Both the position numbers and the translations under genes were made by a program. Shown piece by piece: positions 34,770-43,787 of a stretch of DNA of 64,000 bases. The notes beneath the pieces are model-generated. The model was not told where the DNA came from. It saw only the letters and a program-made list of their open reading frames with translations, and did no database searches. The DNA lies in assembly GCA_937974195.1 (NCBI GenBank), contig CALJIC010000216.1:1-64000 (forward strand), written 5' to 3'. This DNA comes from an uncultured Roseiflexaceae bacterium. Its GTDB lineage: Bacteria; Chloroflexota; Chloroflexia; Chloroflexales; Roseiflexaceae. Every line of letters starts with the position of its first letter. Positions within the stretch are counted from its first letter, which is position 1.

Positions 34770-34804
34770 AGCGCAGCACGCGCTATTGTATCACGTGCTG
34801 CGCT
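34770..34804 (-). promoter_or_regulatory. iolC extended -10 inside the loop of an 11-bp palindrome
   Basis: AGCGCAGCACG (34770-34780) and CGTGCTGCGCT (34794-34804) are perfect inverted arms. The loop holds TGA-TACAAT on the minus strand (hexamer 34785-34790), the likely iolC -10. The right arm overlaps the stop of the BTAD regulator gene, so it may act as that gene's terminator, an operator for iolC, or both. Confidence 0.5.
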
Positions 34805-37800
34805 ACCACTCGGCCAGCTTCCAGATCTCGGGCTGCACGGTGCCGGCCTCGACGCCGATCTCGGCGTAGATCGCCACGGCCTGCTTGAGGTGCGCCATGG
34901 CCTCGTCCGAGCGGCCGCCGGCGTGCATGAGGTCGGCGAGGTTGTTGTGCAGGGCGGCCTCGCGGTGCCGGTCGCCGAGCGCCCCGGCCAGCGCGAGCGC
35001 CTCGCGGGCCAGCTCCAGCGCCCGCTCGGTCGCACCGCTGGCGCCGTAGGCCAGCGCGAGGTTGTTGAGCGCCGCCACGCGCGCGCTCGGGTCGCCGAGC
35101 GCATCGGCCAGCTGCAGGCTGCGCTCGAGGTGGTGGACGGCGGCATCGATGGCGCGCCGGCTGGTGGCGAGCACCCCCAGGATGTTGTGCGACTGCGCCA
35201 GCGCCCGCGTGTCGCCGGCGGCCTCGGCGAGCGACAGCGCCCGCTGCGCCAGCTCAGCGGCGCGCCCGTCGCCGTTCCCGGCCTGGTGGACGGTCAGGCT
35301 CCAGTCGGCGTAGATGCGGGCGCGCTCGCCGGGGTGGCCGTCCTCGCCGAGCGCCAGCAGCGCGGCCTGGAAGTGGCTCCCGGCCAGGTCCCACGCGCCG
35401 CGGCGGTGGTGGACGCCGCCGAGCTTGCTCTCGATCGCCGGCAGGCTCTCCGGGTCGCACAGCGCGGCGGCGGTCTCGTAGCTGGTCAGCGCCGCGCTGT
35501 ACTCGCCGCGCAGCGTGTGGAGATCGCCGATCGCCTCGTGGAGCGCGGCGACCGCCGGGTGGCCCAGGGCGAGCGCGGCGTTGAAGTGCGCCAGCGCCTC
35601 GGCGTTGGCGTACAGCCGGCGCGCGTGCATGCCAGCGATCTTGAACTGGTCGGCGGCCAGCGCGTCTTGCCCCGCCTCGCGGTAGTGGTGGGCGATCTGC
35701 CCGGCGGTGGCCCCCTGGTCGCGCCGGGCGTGCGCCCGCACCAGCAGCGCGTCGGCGACCCGCCGGTGGAGCAGGCGGCGGCGGGCGAGGCTGGTCTCCT
35801 CGTACACCAGCGCGCGCAGCTTCTCGTGGCTGAAGTCGTAGGTCAGCACCGGGAAGCGGGCGCCGGGGGCGGCCTGGCCCGGCCCGGCACCCGGCGCCTC
35901 GTGCTCGCGCATCCCGTGGCGCGCCTCGGACACCAGCCCGAGCGCGATCAGCTGCTCCAGCGCCGCCACGGTCTCCTCCTCGCTGCGCCCGCTCGCCTCG
36001 CGCAGCGTGTCGAAGTCGAACGAGCGGCCGATCACAGCGGCGGTGGCCAGGATCTGGGCGGCCGTCTCGCTGGCAGCCGCCAGCCGGACGCGCAGGACGT
36101 CGCGCACGCTGGACGGCAGGGCCAACTCGCCGCTCTGGGCGCCGCCGTGGGCGATCGACGCGAGGTACTCGACGACGAACAGCGGCAGGCCCTCGGTCTC
36201 GCGGTAGAGCCAGGCGGCGAAGTCGGCCGGCGTCTCGCGGCCGCCCGCGGCCTGCACCAGCGCCTCGACGGCCTCGGGGCCCAGGCGCTCGAGCGTGAGG
36301 GACGAGCCGGTGCGCGAGCGCTGGGCCTCGGCCAGCAGCTGGCGCAGGCGATGGCCGGACGGCACCTGCTCGCTGCGCCAGGTGACCAGCACGAGCACCG
36401 GCCGGCCCTTCAGCCGGCGCACGAAGTACGTCAGCAGATCGAGCGAGGCCGCGTCGGCCCAGTGCAGGTCGTCGATGAACAGCACGCCGAACGCCGGCGG
36501 CTCCCCCGAGGGGCGCTCCGGCCCGCGGCAGGCGGCCAGAAGCACCTGGCTGAGCCCTTCGAAGAAGCGGTTCTGCGCGCCGGGGCTGTCGAGCGGGGGC
36601 GGGGGCGGAAGCCCAGGCCGGCGGGCCGCCAGCTCGGGAAGCAGGCGGGCGGCCTCGCTCAGCCAGTGCGGCGGCACGTCCGCGTGCCAGTCATCGCGCC
36701 CCGGCTGGACGACGAAGGAGCGCAGGCCGTTGGCGAGCGGGCCGTAGGCCAGGTCGCTCTCGCCCTCGTAGCAGCGCACCGCCAGCGTCACCGCCTCCCG
36801 CGAGCGGGCGTGCTCGAGCAGCTCCTCGGCCAGGCGCGTCTTGCCGATGCCGCCCTCGCCCTCCAGCGCCATGAAGTAGCCGTCGGGCCCGACCGCGCCG
36901 TAGGCCGCGAGCAGCGCGGCCCACTCGGAGTCCCGGCCCACCAGCGGCGAGGGGCCGCCGACCACCGGGGACGGGCCGGCCGCCGGCGCAGGGCCGTGGG
37001 CCAGGCCGGATGCCGCATCGGGCGCGCGGCCGGATGCCGGTCGCGGCTCCGCCTCGAAGCGGTTCTCCTTGATCGCCTGGTAGAGCAGGGTGGTCTCTTC
37101 GAGCGGCGGGACGCCCAGCTCCTTCTCGAGCACGCGCACGCACTCGCGGTACTGGTGCAGCGCGGCGCTCCTGCGGCCGGCGGCGGCGAACAGGCGCATG
37201 AGCTCGCGGTGCACCGGCTCGTGCAGCGGGTCCAGCGCCAGCCAGCGGCGGGCGTAGGTGATCGCCGGCTCGTACTCGCCGCGGGCGCTGTGGCAGCGCG
37301 TGAGCCGCTCGAGCACGCCCGCCAGGTCGCGGCGCAGGCTCTCGGCCTGGAAGAACTGCCAGTCGTCGAAGTTCGGGCTGTCGCGCAGGGTGAAGCCGGC
37401 CATGAAGTCGCCGCGGTAGAGCCCGGCGGCCTCGCTGAGCGGCCCGAGGCACGCCTTGCAGGCCTCGTCCCCCGGCGCGGCGTGGCGCACGCACTCGGCG
37501 ACGCGCGCGCCGAACTCCGCCACGTCCATCCAGAGGTCCTCGCGGCTGAGGCTCACCGTCTCGCGGCCGGCGTCGAGCCACGCGCCGCCGAGCGCCTTGT
37601 TGAGCGCCGAAAGCGTGCGGCGCAGCGTCGCGCGGGCGTGGGTCTGGTCGTAGTCCGGCCAGAGGAGCGCCGCGAGCGCGTCGCGGCTGTGGGGCTGCCC
37701 GGTGACGGCGAGGTAGGCGATCAGCGCGATCGCCTTGCGCGTGTCGACTTCCACCGACGCGCCGTCGAGCTCGACGCGGGGGGTTCCGAGAAGGAACAGC

Positions 37801-37814
37801 TTCAGACGCGGCAC
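34803..37814 (-). CDS. BTAD/AAA/TPR transcriptional regulator (AfsR/SARP-like)
   Basis: A 1003-residue regulator. Residues 1-100 form the OmpR-type winged helix (LFLLGTPRVELDGASVEV, LIAYLAVTGQPHSRDALAALLW, ATLRRTLSALNKAL). Residues about 145-250 are the BTAD domain (EPAITYARRWLALDPLHEPV, YRECVRVLEKELGVPPLEET). The AAA/STAND ATPase has Walker A GEGGIGKT (319-326) and Walker B LFIDDLHWAD near 435. The C-terminal 400 residues are TPR-like helical pairs. GTG at 37814 with a GGAGACAGGA site; the frame continues upstream only as non-coding text. Likely controls adjacent or its own transcription; the ligand is unknown. Confidence 0.88.
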   Translation of the reverse strand: MPRLKLFLLGTPRVELDGASVEVDTRKAIALIAYLAVTGQPHSRDALAALLWPDYDQTHARATLRRTLSALNKALGGAWLDAGRETVSLSREDLWMDVAEFGARVAECVRHAAPGDEACKACLGPLSEAAGLYRGDFMAGFTLRDSPNFDDWQFFQAESLRRDLAGVLERLTRCHSARGEYEPAITYARRWLALDPLHEPVHRELMRLFAAAGRRSAALHQYRECVRVLEKELGVPPLEETTLLYQAIKENRFEAEPRPASGRAPDAASGLAHGPAPAAGPSPVVGGPSPLVGRDSEWAALLAAYGAVGPDGYFMALEGEGGIGKTRLAEELLEHARSREAVTLAVRCYEGESDLAYGPLANGLRSFVVQPGRDDWHADVPPHWLSEAARLLPELAARRPGLPPPPPLDSPGAQNRFFEGLSQVLLAACRGPERPSGEPPAFGVLFIDDLHWADAASLDLLTYFVRRLKGRPVLVLVTWRSEQVPSGHRLRQLLAEAQRSRTGSSLTLERLGPEAVEALVQAAGGRETPADFAAWLYRETEGLPLFVVEYLASIAHGGAQSGELALPSSVRDVLRVRLAAASETAAQILATAAVIGRSFDFDTLREASGRSEEETVAALEQLIALGLVSEARHGMREHEAPGAGPGQAAPGARFPVLTYDFSHEKLRALVYEETSLARRRLLHRRVADALLVRAHARRDQGATAGQIAHHYREAGQDALAADQFKIAGMHARRLYANAEALAHFNAALALGHPAVAALHEAIGDLHTLRGEYSAALTSYETAAALCDPESLPAIESKLGGVHHRRGAWDLAGSHFQAALLALGEDGHPGERARIYADWSLTVHQAGNGDGRAAELAQRALSLAEAAGDTRALAQSHNILGVLATSRRAIDAAVHHLERSLQLADALGDPSARVAALNNLALAYGASGATERALELAREALALAGALGDRHREAALHNNLADLMHAGGRSDEAMAHLKQAVAIYAEIGVEAGTVQPEIWKLAEW

Positions 37815-38087
37815 GTCGTCCTGTCTCCAATGTAAGCGTAACGGCGGAATTGTACCATCTTCAGCTCGTAACGGCTTTCCCGCCGCAGAGCGGCGGGCCT
37901 CCCTGCGCGGGAGCGCGGCCGGCGCGACCGCGCGATCTCTGCATACGAGACGAACGAGCGGCGCACATGGTCGCGCCGCCGTAACGGTCGCCGTAACGAG
38001 CGGCGGACGGCGCGCGGCTACGATGAGCCCGTTCCAACGGAGGAGCAGGGCCGCGAAGGCGCTTGCGATGGCAGGAGGTAGGCAACA
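37815..38087. promoter_or_regulatory. divergent regulatory region with four CGTAACG sites
   Basis: Four copies of CGTAACG: 37837-37843, 37867-37873, 37980-37986 and 37992-37998. The BTAD gene's extended -10 TGG-TACAAT (hexamer 37849-37854, minus strand) lies between the first two copies, so the first overlaps the predicted start. The last two are 12 bp apart, upstream of the cupredoxin gene. This looks like an operator set, possibly for the BTAD regulator itself. Confidence 0.55.
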
Positions 38088-38876
38088 ATGGCTTCGATGT
38101 CCGATGTCCGGCCGCGCGTACGCGCCCCGCTCTCGGCGCTGAGCAAGACGACGATCGCGGCGCTGGCCGGGATCGCCGCGGCGATGGGCTACGTGGCGCT
38201 GGGCCTGATCAAGAGCGTCGACCCGATGACCGGGGTGATGATCGGCGTGCCGCTGCTGGCGGCCGGCCTGATCGGCGTGGGGTGGCGCTGGGCGCCGGCG
38301 CTGGGGGTGCTGGTGAGCGTGCTGGTCGGCGCCTTCCTCGGCCTGATCGGCGCCGAGATCCCGCACAACGTCGGCGGCCCGCTGTTCGCGCCGTTCGTCG
38401 TGCTCGTCGTTCTGGTGCTGGTGTGCCTGACGGCCGGCCTGGCGGCGCTGGTGCAGAACTACACCCGCCCGGCCGCCGAGCGCCGCATGCCGCGCGCCCT
38501 GCCGTTCGCGCTCACCGCGCTGGCCGCCTTCGCCGCCGGCCTGATCGCTCTGGCGAGCGTGCCCGAGAGCGGCGTGCGCATGGGCATCAGCCCCGAGGTG
38601 ATGGCCGGGCTGCCGGCGGTGACGCTGGACAAGTTCGAGGGCGGCGAGCTGCGGGTGAGGGCCGGCGAGACGGTGGCGCTGCGCCTGGAGAACCCGGACT
38701 TCGTGGCGCACTCGTTCGACGTGGACGAGCTGAACGTCCACGCGCCGATGCCGGCCGGCGAGCAGAGCCTGGCGATCTTCACGGCGGCGCAGCCGGGCAC
38801 CTACATCTTCTACTGCGCCCCGCACTACGACAAGGCCAGCGGGCAGGGGATGCGCGGCACGCTGATCGTCGAGTAG
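38088..38876 (+). CDS. membrane-anchored cupredoxin
   Basis: A 262-residue protein with about five hydrophobic segments (residues about 22-160: TTIAALAGIAAAMGYVALGLI, VPLLAAGLIGVG, ALGVLVSVLVGAFLGLIG, VVLVVLVLVCLTAGLAALV, ALTALAAFAAGLIALASV) and a C-terminal cupredoxin domain from about 175. The type 1 copper ligands are all there: H208 (VAHSFDV), C243 and H246 (YCAPH), M255 (SGQGM). AGGAGGT precedes the ATG by 7 nt. Likely an electron carrier or copper protein at the outer face of the membrane. It is divergent from the BTAD regulator and may be its target. Confidence 0.85.
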   Translation: MASMSDVRPRVRAPLSALSKTTIAALAGIAAAMGYVALGLIKSVDPMTGVMIGVPLLAAGLIGVGWRWAPALGVLVSVLVGAFLGLIGAEIPHNVGGPLFAPFVVLVVLVLVCLTAGLAALVQNYTRPAAERRMPRALPFALTALAAFAAGLIALASVPESGVRMGISPEVMAGLPAVTLDKFEGGELRVRAGETVALRLENPDFVAHSFDVDELNVHAPMPAGEQSLAIFTAAQPGTYIFYCAPHYDKASGQGMRGTLIVE

Positions 38877-38890
38877 CGAGGAACTCACGG

Positions 38891-38916
38891 GCCGCGGTGG
38901 TTTGTGCCACCGCGGC
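38891..38916. terminator. hairpin between convergent cupredoxin and DUF1786 genes
   Basis: GCCGCGGTGG, loop tttgtg, CCACCGCGGC: a perfect 10-bp GC stem filling the gap between two convergent stop codons. There is no T-run, but position suggests shared termination. Confidence 0.6.
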
Positions 38917-40047
38917 TCACTCCGCGAGGGCGCGCTCGATCTCCGCGGCGTGCTCGGGGTAGTGGGCGGCGAAGGCCCGCAGCAGGCCGAAGCACCCCGC
39001 CAGCATCATGTCGCCGTGCGGCACGGCCATGTACGGCCGGACGCCCGGCCCGGCGCCCTCCCACAGCACGGCCCCGCGCAGCGCCCCGCGCCGCGGCCCG
39101 GTGACCGCCAGGAACGGCCGCGATCCCGGCGTCGGCCGCAGCACCAGCGCCCCGTGCCCGCTGGTCTCGAACACCTCCCGGTTGCTGATCGTTCCCTCGC
39201 CGAGCTGCATCAGGTAGCGCTCGAGCTGCCCCGGCTTCAGCTCGCCGGTGTGGTGTTCGAAGCAGCCGACGATCGCCCCTTCGACGATGTGGAAGGCCAG
39301 GCAGTGGAAGTTGCCGACGTTGGCGGCCAGCAGATCCGGCTGCGCCGCCACCAGCGGGTCGTCGAGCGCGCCCAGGATGGCCGCCGGCGCGGTGTCCATC
39401 GCCACCGCCGGCAGCTCGGGCGGAACGGCGTCCACCGCGGCCTGTAGCCGGGTCATCGCCGCGGGGACCGTGCCGCGCCGGAAGCCGAGCGCCAGCAGGC
39501 CGCCGCCCGAGAAGCGCTCGGCGAGGTAGTTGAAGCGAAACACGCGGTCGCTCACGTCCGGCGGCGCGGCGCCGTGGTCGAACACCGCGACCGCCACCGC
39601 GTCGTACGGGCGCCCGCCATCGGCCCCGGCGACGCCGAAGGCCGCCAGCGCCCGCTCGATCGCCGCCAGGTCCACGTCGCCGGTGGCGATCCGCGCGACG
39701 TCCTCCGGGAGCGCGGCCAGCTCATCCTCCGAGAGCAGCCGGACGCCCATCTGGCGCTCGACCCACTCGAGGTCGTCGTTGAACGTGGTCGCGGCGGTCG
39801 GCGTGGCGTACACCGCGAGCCCGGCGCGCAGGTGGTCCTCGACGGCCCAGTGGCACGGGCCGCCGCCCATGATCGGCCCGGCGAGGGCGATCGGGCGGCG
39901 CTCGGCGGTGGCCCGGCGCACGCGGCGCGCCACGATCTGCGTGGGCGCGGGCATCACCAGCTGCACGCCGTTCTCCACCGGCTCGTCGCTGTCGAGCAGC
40001 AGGATGTCCTGCGTCCCAGTCCCGATATCGATCGCCAGAATACGCAT
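38917..40047 (-). CDS. DUF1786 family protein (ASKHA-like)
   Basis: A 376-residue protein beginning MRILAIDIGTGTQDILLLDS, the phosphate-1 loop pattern of the actin/Hsp70/sugar-kinase fold. Further blocks are IALAGPIMGGGPCHWAVEDHLRAG, VAVFDHGAAPPDVSDRVFRFNYL, VGNFHCLAFHIVEGAIVGCFEHHTGEL and AVTGPRRGALRG. This fits DUF1786, sometimes mislabelled as a pyruvate formate-lyase activating protein. The enzymatic role is not known to me. GGAGCGGGAAA precedes the ATG. Nearby genes give no clue. Confidence 0.8.
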   Translation of the reverse strand: MRILAIDIGTGTQDILLLDSDEPVENGVQLVMPAPTQIVARRVRRATAERRPIALAGPIMGGGPCHWAVEDHLRAGLAVYATPTAATTFNDDLEWVERQMGVRLLSEDELAALPEDVARIATGDVDLAAIERALAAFGVAGADGGRPYDAVAVAVFDHGAAPPDVSDRVFRFNYLAERFSGGGLLALGFRRGTVPAAMTRLQAAVDAVPPELPAVAMDTAPAAILGALDDPLVAAQPDLLAANVGNFHCLAFHIVEGAIVGCFEHHTGELKPGQLERYLMQLGEGTISNREVFETSGHGALVLRPTPGSRPFLAVTGPRRGALRGAVLWEGAGPGVRPYMAVPHGDMMLAGCFGLLRAFAAHYPEHAAEIERALAE

Positions 40048-40321
40048 TTTCCCGCTCCTGGCTCTAGTCTATGCCTTGGTGCCCCGCGCCGGCCAGCCTC
40101 TGCTTCGGGTCGCGGGTCATGTGCTTGATGAACTCAGCTCGCCGGAAGCGCGGCGCGGGCCAGGCGGCGTCGGTCGCCGCCCGGCCGGCGTGACTGGCGG
40201 CGGATGCTCTCGTCCTGCACGTGAACCCGGCGTCTGCAGGGATGAGTATAGCACGCGGCGGCCCGCGGCACATGCCATCGGCCTGCCGCCAGGCGAGGCG
40301 CTCGAGATGGCTGGTGGGCTG
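40048..40321. other. 274-bp intergenic region
   Basis: Between DUF1786 and the glycosyltransferase genes, both on the minus strand. I see no gene, palindromic element or convincing promoter here. Confidence 0.4.
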
Positions 40322-42520
40322 CTACTCGGCCTTGAGCTCCCGGTGGCCGCCGGCATCCCGCTGCTCGCGCTGGAGCTGGAGCGGCGCGGGGCGTGGCAGC
40401 GCGGCGCGCAGCGCGAGCCAGATCAGCGCCGCGAGGCCGGAGGCGAAGAGCGCCGCCGACGCCGCGAGCCACAGGCGCGAGGTGTAGGGCCACACCAGCA
40501 GGTTGGCCGCCTGCGCGACCGTCAGGAGGCTGAGGAGCGCGAGCGCGTCGCGCCCTCTGAGCGTGGCCGCGCCGGCGGCCAGGGCGGAGACGGTGATCAG
40601 CAGCACGTACTGCGGGCTGAAGATGCGGTTGAGCAGCAGGAACGCCGCCGGCGCAAGGGCCGCCAGCGCGAGCGTGCGGCGGGCGTGCGGCGGCGCGAGG
40701 AGGAGCGCCAGCCCCAGCGCCGCCAGCGCGAGCCCCTGCGCGGCGACCGTGAGCCCGGGCGAGATCACCGCCGACTCGACGTTGCTCCACGGGCTGACGA
40801 GCTCCGCCAGCAGGCCCGGCTCGGCGATGAGCGCCGGGAGGAACCACAGGCTCTCGCCGATCAGCGGCCGGCCGCCCTGCAGCGTGTACGGCGCGAGGAA
40901 CGCGGCCGGGTTGTGCAGGGCGAAGGGCAGCGAGGCGAGCGCGACCGCCGCTATCAGGCCGGCGGTGAAGCGGGCGGCTTCGGCCACCGGCGTGCCCGTG
41001 CGGCGCGCGCGAAGGTAGTGCAGCGCGAGCAGCGGCGCGGCGAGCCACGGCACCCACTTGACCGCGCCGCCGAATCCCAGCAGCGCCCCGGAGCGGGCCG
41101 GGCGCCCGGCCGCGAAGGCGGCAAGCCCGAGCGCCAGCAGCGCGGCGGGCAGCGGGTCATATTTGCCGTGCCAGAAGGGCACCAGCAGCGGCGAGAGGGC
41201 GTAGAACAGCGGGAGCGCAGGCTGCAGGTCGAAGCTCGCAGCGCCGCCCTCCCGATCCGCGGGCTGCGCGCTGTGGGCCCCGATCTGCCACAGCGCCCAC
41301 ACGATCAGCATGTCGCAGGCGGTGTTGAACAGCGGCAGAAGCAGCGCGAACAGCTCGCGGCTGCCCGGCAGGGCCATGAGCGCCCAGGCCACCAGCGCGC
41401 CGGACGGATACTCGACGACCGGCGTGCCGAGCTCGATCGTCGCCCGACCGTAGCTGTAGAACAGCTCGACGTCCGGGTCGCCCGCGGCGGCGCCGGCGAC
41501 AACGCGCACGCCGAGCGCCAGCAGACGCACCGCGAACGCCACGCCGAGCGCCACCGGCAGGGTGAGGGCCGGAGCCGTGGCGGAGGCTCGCCTGAAGCAC
41601 ACCCACCACAGCGCCGCGAGCGTGGCTGCGCCCTGGGCCAGCACGGCCGCGCTGCGCCACGCCCCGCGGGCCGCGTCCGTGACGATCGCGGCGTCGAGCG
41701 CGGCGCCGGCGAGCACGGCGAGCGCGAGCGGGATGGCTGCTGCCCCGTCCGCGCGCGCGCGGTGCGGGAGCCAGCGCGCCCAGGCCAGCGCGAGTCCTCC
41801 CAGGAGCAGCGCCAGCCATGGGAGGAACGGCGCGACGCGGGCCGGCAGCAGTGCCCACAGGGAGGCGGCCAGCACGAGCGCCGCAAGCCCGGCCACAAGG
41901 GGCGGCGCCGAGTATCGGGGTGCGCTGCGCTGCGCCTGCGCTGCGCCCGTTGGGTGGGTGGCGCTCAGCAGCGCCGCGGCAAGCCCGATCCCCAGCAGCG
42001 CGAGCACCTGGAGCGGCCCGGGGAGGCGCGGCCCGCCGAGCGGGCGCGCGGTCACATCGTACACCTGGACGCCGAGGTCGCGCCGGTCGCGCGGCGGGCG
42101 CCAGGTCTCGCTGGCGACCGTGAGCGTGGCGATGTCCCCGGCGGGGAAGGCCGGCTCGAGCAGCAGCAGGTAGTGACGCGGCTGCGGCGCGGCGGCGAAG
42201 CTGGCCTGCGCGCGGCCCAGCGCGAGGTCCACGCGGGGCGGCGGGGCCTCGGCGGGGCGCAGCGCGGCGAGCTCGATCCTGACGAGCAGCGGCGCGGAGT
42301 AGCCCGCGGCGTGCAGCCGGACCTGGGCGGCGGCATCGGTCCAGCGGAACGAGCGCCCGTCGCGCTCGCGCGTCTCGAAGCCGCGCGCGCAGCCGATGTC
42401 CTCCTCGGCGCCGACGTCGCAGCGCGGCGGTCCGGCCAGGTTGAGGGCGAGGAAGGCGGCGAGGCAGGCGGAGCACAGGAGCAGGGCGAGCGGCAAAAGG
42501 TCAACGACGGGCTTTCTCAT
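40322..42520 (-). CDS. polytopic membrane glycosyltransferase (GT-C / GT87-like)
   Basis: A 732-residue membrane protein. TM1 at about 8-29 is followed by an extracytoplasmic beta-rich domain to about residue 175, then 12 or so hydrophobic segments. A GT-C type loop is visible as DPDVELFYSYGRATIELGTPVVEYPSGALVAWALM, where DPD-x-E follows the first core helix as in GT87 and GT39-related mannosyltransferases. Lower down are PLFYALSPLLVPFWHGKYDPLPAALLALGLA and GGAVKWVPWLAAPLLALHYLR, typical of the DUF2029/GT87 group. It probably transfers a sugar from a polyprenyl-phosphate donor. Exact substrate unknown. Confidence 0.72.
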   Translation of the reverse strand: MRKPVVDLLPLALLLCSACLAAFLALNLAGPPRCDVGAEEDIGCARGFETRERDGRSFRWTDAAAQVRLHAAGYSAPLLVRIELAALRPAEAPPPRVDLALGRAQASFAAAPQPRHYLLLLEPAFPAGDIATLTVASETWRPPRDRRDLGVQVYDVTARPLGGPRLPGPLQVLALLGIGLAAALLSATHPTGAAQAQRSAPRYSAPPLVAGLAALVLAASLWALLPARVAPFLPWLALLLGGLALAWARWLPHRARADGAAAIPLALAVLAGAALDAAIVTDAARGAWRSAAVLAQGAATLAALWWVCFRRASATAPALTLPVALGVAFAVRLLALGVRVVAGAAAGDPDVELFYSYGRATIELGTPVVEYPSGALVAWALMALPGSRELFALLLPLFNTACDMLIVWALWQIGAHSAQPADREGGAASFDLQPALPLFYALSPLLVPFWHGKYDPLPAALLALGLAAFAAGRPARSGALLGFGGAVKWVPWLAAPLLALHYLRARRTGTPVAEAARFTAGLIAAVALASLPFALHNPAAFLAPYTLQGGRPLIGESLWFLPALIAEPGLLAELVSPWSNVESAVISPGLTVAAQGLALAALGLALLLAPPHARRTLALAALAPAAFLLLNRIFSPQYVLLITVSALAAGAATLRGRDALALLSLLTVAQAANLLVWPYTSRLWLAASAALFASGLAALIWLALRAALPRPAPLQLQREQRDAGGHRELKAE

Positions 42521-42587
42521 GATCGCTTCGGCCTAATCTTGTGCCGGTTCCCTTTTGCCTGAGCCCGGTTCCCTTTGTCTCATTCAC

Positions 42588-42703
42588 AGGGACTTACGCG
42601 GTGATCCTGCGGATTGCCCGCGCCAGCGCTCCGCGGGGAGGCATCGCTTCCCCAAACCCCTCCCGCGGATGCGGGGTGAGGCGACCGCGTAAGCCGCGTC
42701 ACT
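42588..42703. repeat. palindromic intergenic element, copy I (with both ends)
   Basis: Starts AGGGACTTACGCGGTGATCC and ends GCGACCGCGTAAGCCGCGTC: clear inverted ends about 115 bp apart. A GGGGAGGC-atc-GCTTCCCC hairpin (42635-42653) lies inside. The right end touches the FAH stop codon (42699-42701). Confidence 0.7.
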
Positions 42704-43715
42704 CAACGATGCGGTTCTTGAGCGACCCCAGCCCGGTGACCTCGAGCTCGACTACGTCGCCGGCCTCCAGCCAGGGGCCCTCGCCTTCGGTGAGCTCCAG
42801 CAGGCAGCCGCCGCCGACCGTCCCGCTGCCCAGAACGTCGCCCGGGTACAGGTTGACGTCCTGGGATGCGCGCGCCACCATCTGCCCGAAGGTGTAGTAG
42901 ATGTCGCGCAGGTTGCCGCGCGAGCGCTCCACGCCGTTGACGCGCGCGATCATCTCCAGGTCGTAGCGGCCGTCGCCGAGCGCGAACGGCTCCAGCTCGT
43001 CCAGCGTCACCAGCCAGGGCCCGAGCGAGGTCGCGAAGTCCTTCCCCTTGGCGGGGCCGAGGCCGACGCTCATCTCCTCGCGCTGGACGTCGCGGGCGCT
43101 CCAGTCGTTCATGATCATGAGGCCGGCGATGTACTCCTCGGCGTCCTCCTCGGGGATGTCGCGGCCGGGGCGGCCGATCACACAGGCGACCTCGAGCTCG
43201 TAGTCGAGCTGGCGCGTGCGCGGCATCGGCACGTCGTCGTCGGGGCCGTAGATCGCGGTGTGGTTGCCGAAGTAGAACACCGGGAAGCTGTACCAGTTGA
43301 TCGGCACCGGCCGGCCGCGCAGGCGGCTCGTCGTGGCCACGTGCTCCTCGAAGGCGTAGAAGTCGCGCAGGCTCGGCGGGCGGGGGAGCGGCGCGAGCAG
43401 GCGCACCTCATCGAGCGGCAGGAGCATCTCGGCCCCGCCGATCGAGAGCGCCCCGGCTGTGCTCCGGGCGATCTCGCTGAACTCCCCGGCGTCGGCGACG
43501 CCCAGCTGGTCCAGCACTGCGGCGGCGATCTCGGCCGCGCCGTCCAGGCCCGTGCCCTCAGGCGCGCCGCGCAGCACGTCCAGCAGGTCCCATCGCACCC
43601 CCTCCTGGTCTTCGAAGACCAGCGGCGCGGCGGCGGCCAGGTCGATCACCGAGCTGCCGAGCAGAACGCCGGCGCGCGGGATGTCGTCCAGGTAGCGGAA
43701 GCTCACGTAGCGCAT
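42699..43715 (-). CDS. fumarylacetoacetate hydrolase family protein
   Basis: A 338-residue FAH-superfamily enzyme. The metal and active-site blocks are RDFYAFEEHVATTSRLRGRP, FYFGNHTAIYGPDDDVPMPRTRQLDYELEVACVIGR (the E-x-E metal ligands), GLMIMNDWSARDVQREE and PAKGKDFATSLGPWLVTLDEL (with the Lys), ending GDVLGSGTVGGGCLLE. Length and order resemble 2-hydroxyhepta-2,4-diene-1,7-dioate isomerase / FAH-like hydrolases of aromatic breakdown; the exact substrate is not decidable. The -10 lies only 9 nt before the ATG and no Shine-Dalgarno is seen, so the message may be leaderless. Confidence 0.88.
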   Translation of the reverse strand: MRYVSFRYLDDIPRAGVLLGSSVIDLAAAAPLVFEDQEGVRWDLLDVLRGAPEGTGLDGAAEIAAAVLDQLGVADAGEFSEIARSTAGALSIGGAEMLLPLDEVRLLAPLPRPPSLRDFYAFEEHVATTSRLRGRPVPINWYSFPVFYFGNHTAIYGPDDDVPMPRTRQLDYELEVACVIGRPGRDIPEEDAEEYIAGLMIMNDWSARDVQREEMSVGLGPAKGKDFATSLGPWLVTLDELEPFALGDGRYDLEMIARVNGVERSRGNLRDIYYTFGQMVARASQDVNLYPGDVLGSGTVGGGCLLELTEGEGPWLEAGDVVELEVTGLGSLKNRIVE

Positions 43716-43724
43716 AGCCCGCGG

Positions 43725-43733
43725 ATCATACCA
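43725..43733 (-). promoter_or_regulatory. extended -10 promoter of the FAH gene, nearly leaderless
   Basis: The minus strand reads TCTGTGGTATGATCCGC, giving TGG-TATGAT (hexamer 43725-43730). Only 9 nt separate it from the ATG at 43715, so transcription should start at or within 1-3 nt of the start codon. Confidence 0.6.
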
Positions 43734-43787
43734 CAGAACCTCGGCGTCACACGTCTGGAGCGTCTCGGAGGGCGTGCGACGTCCAGG

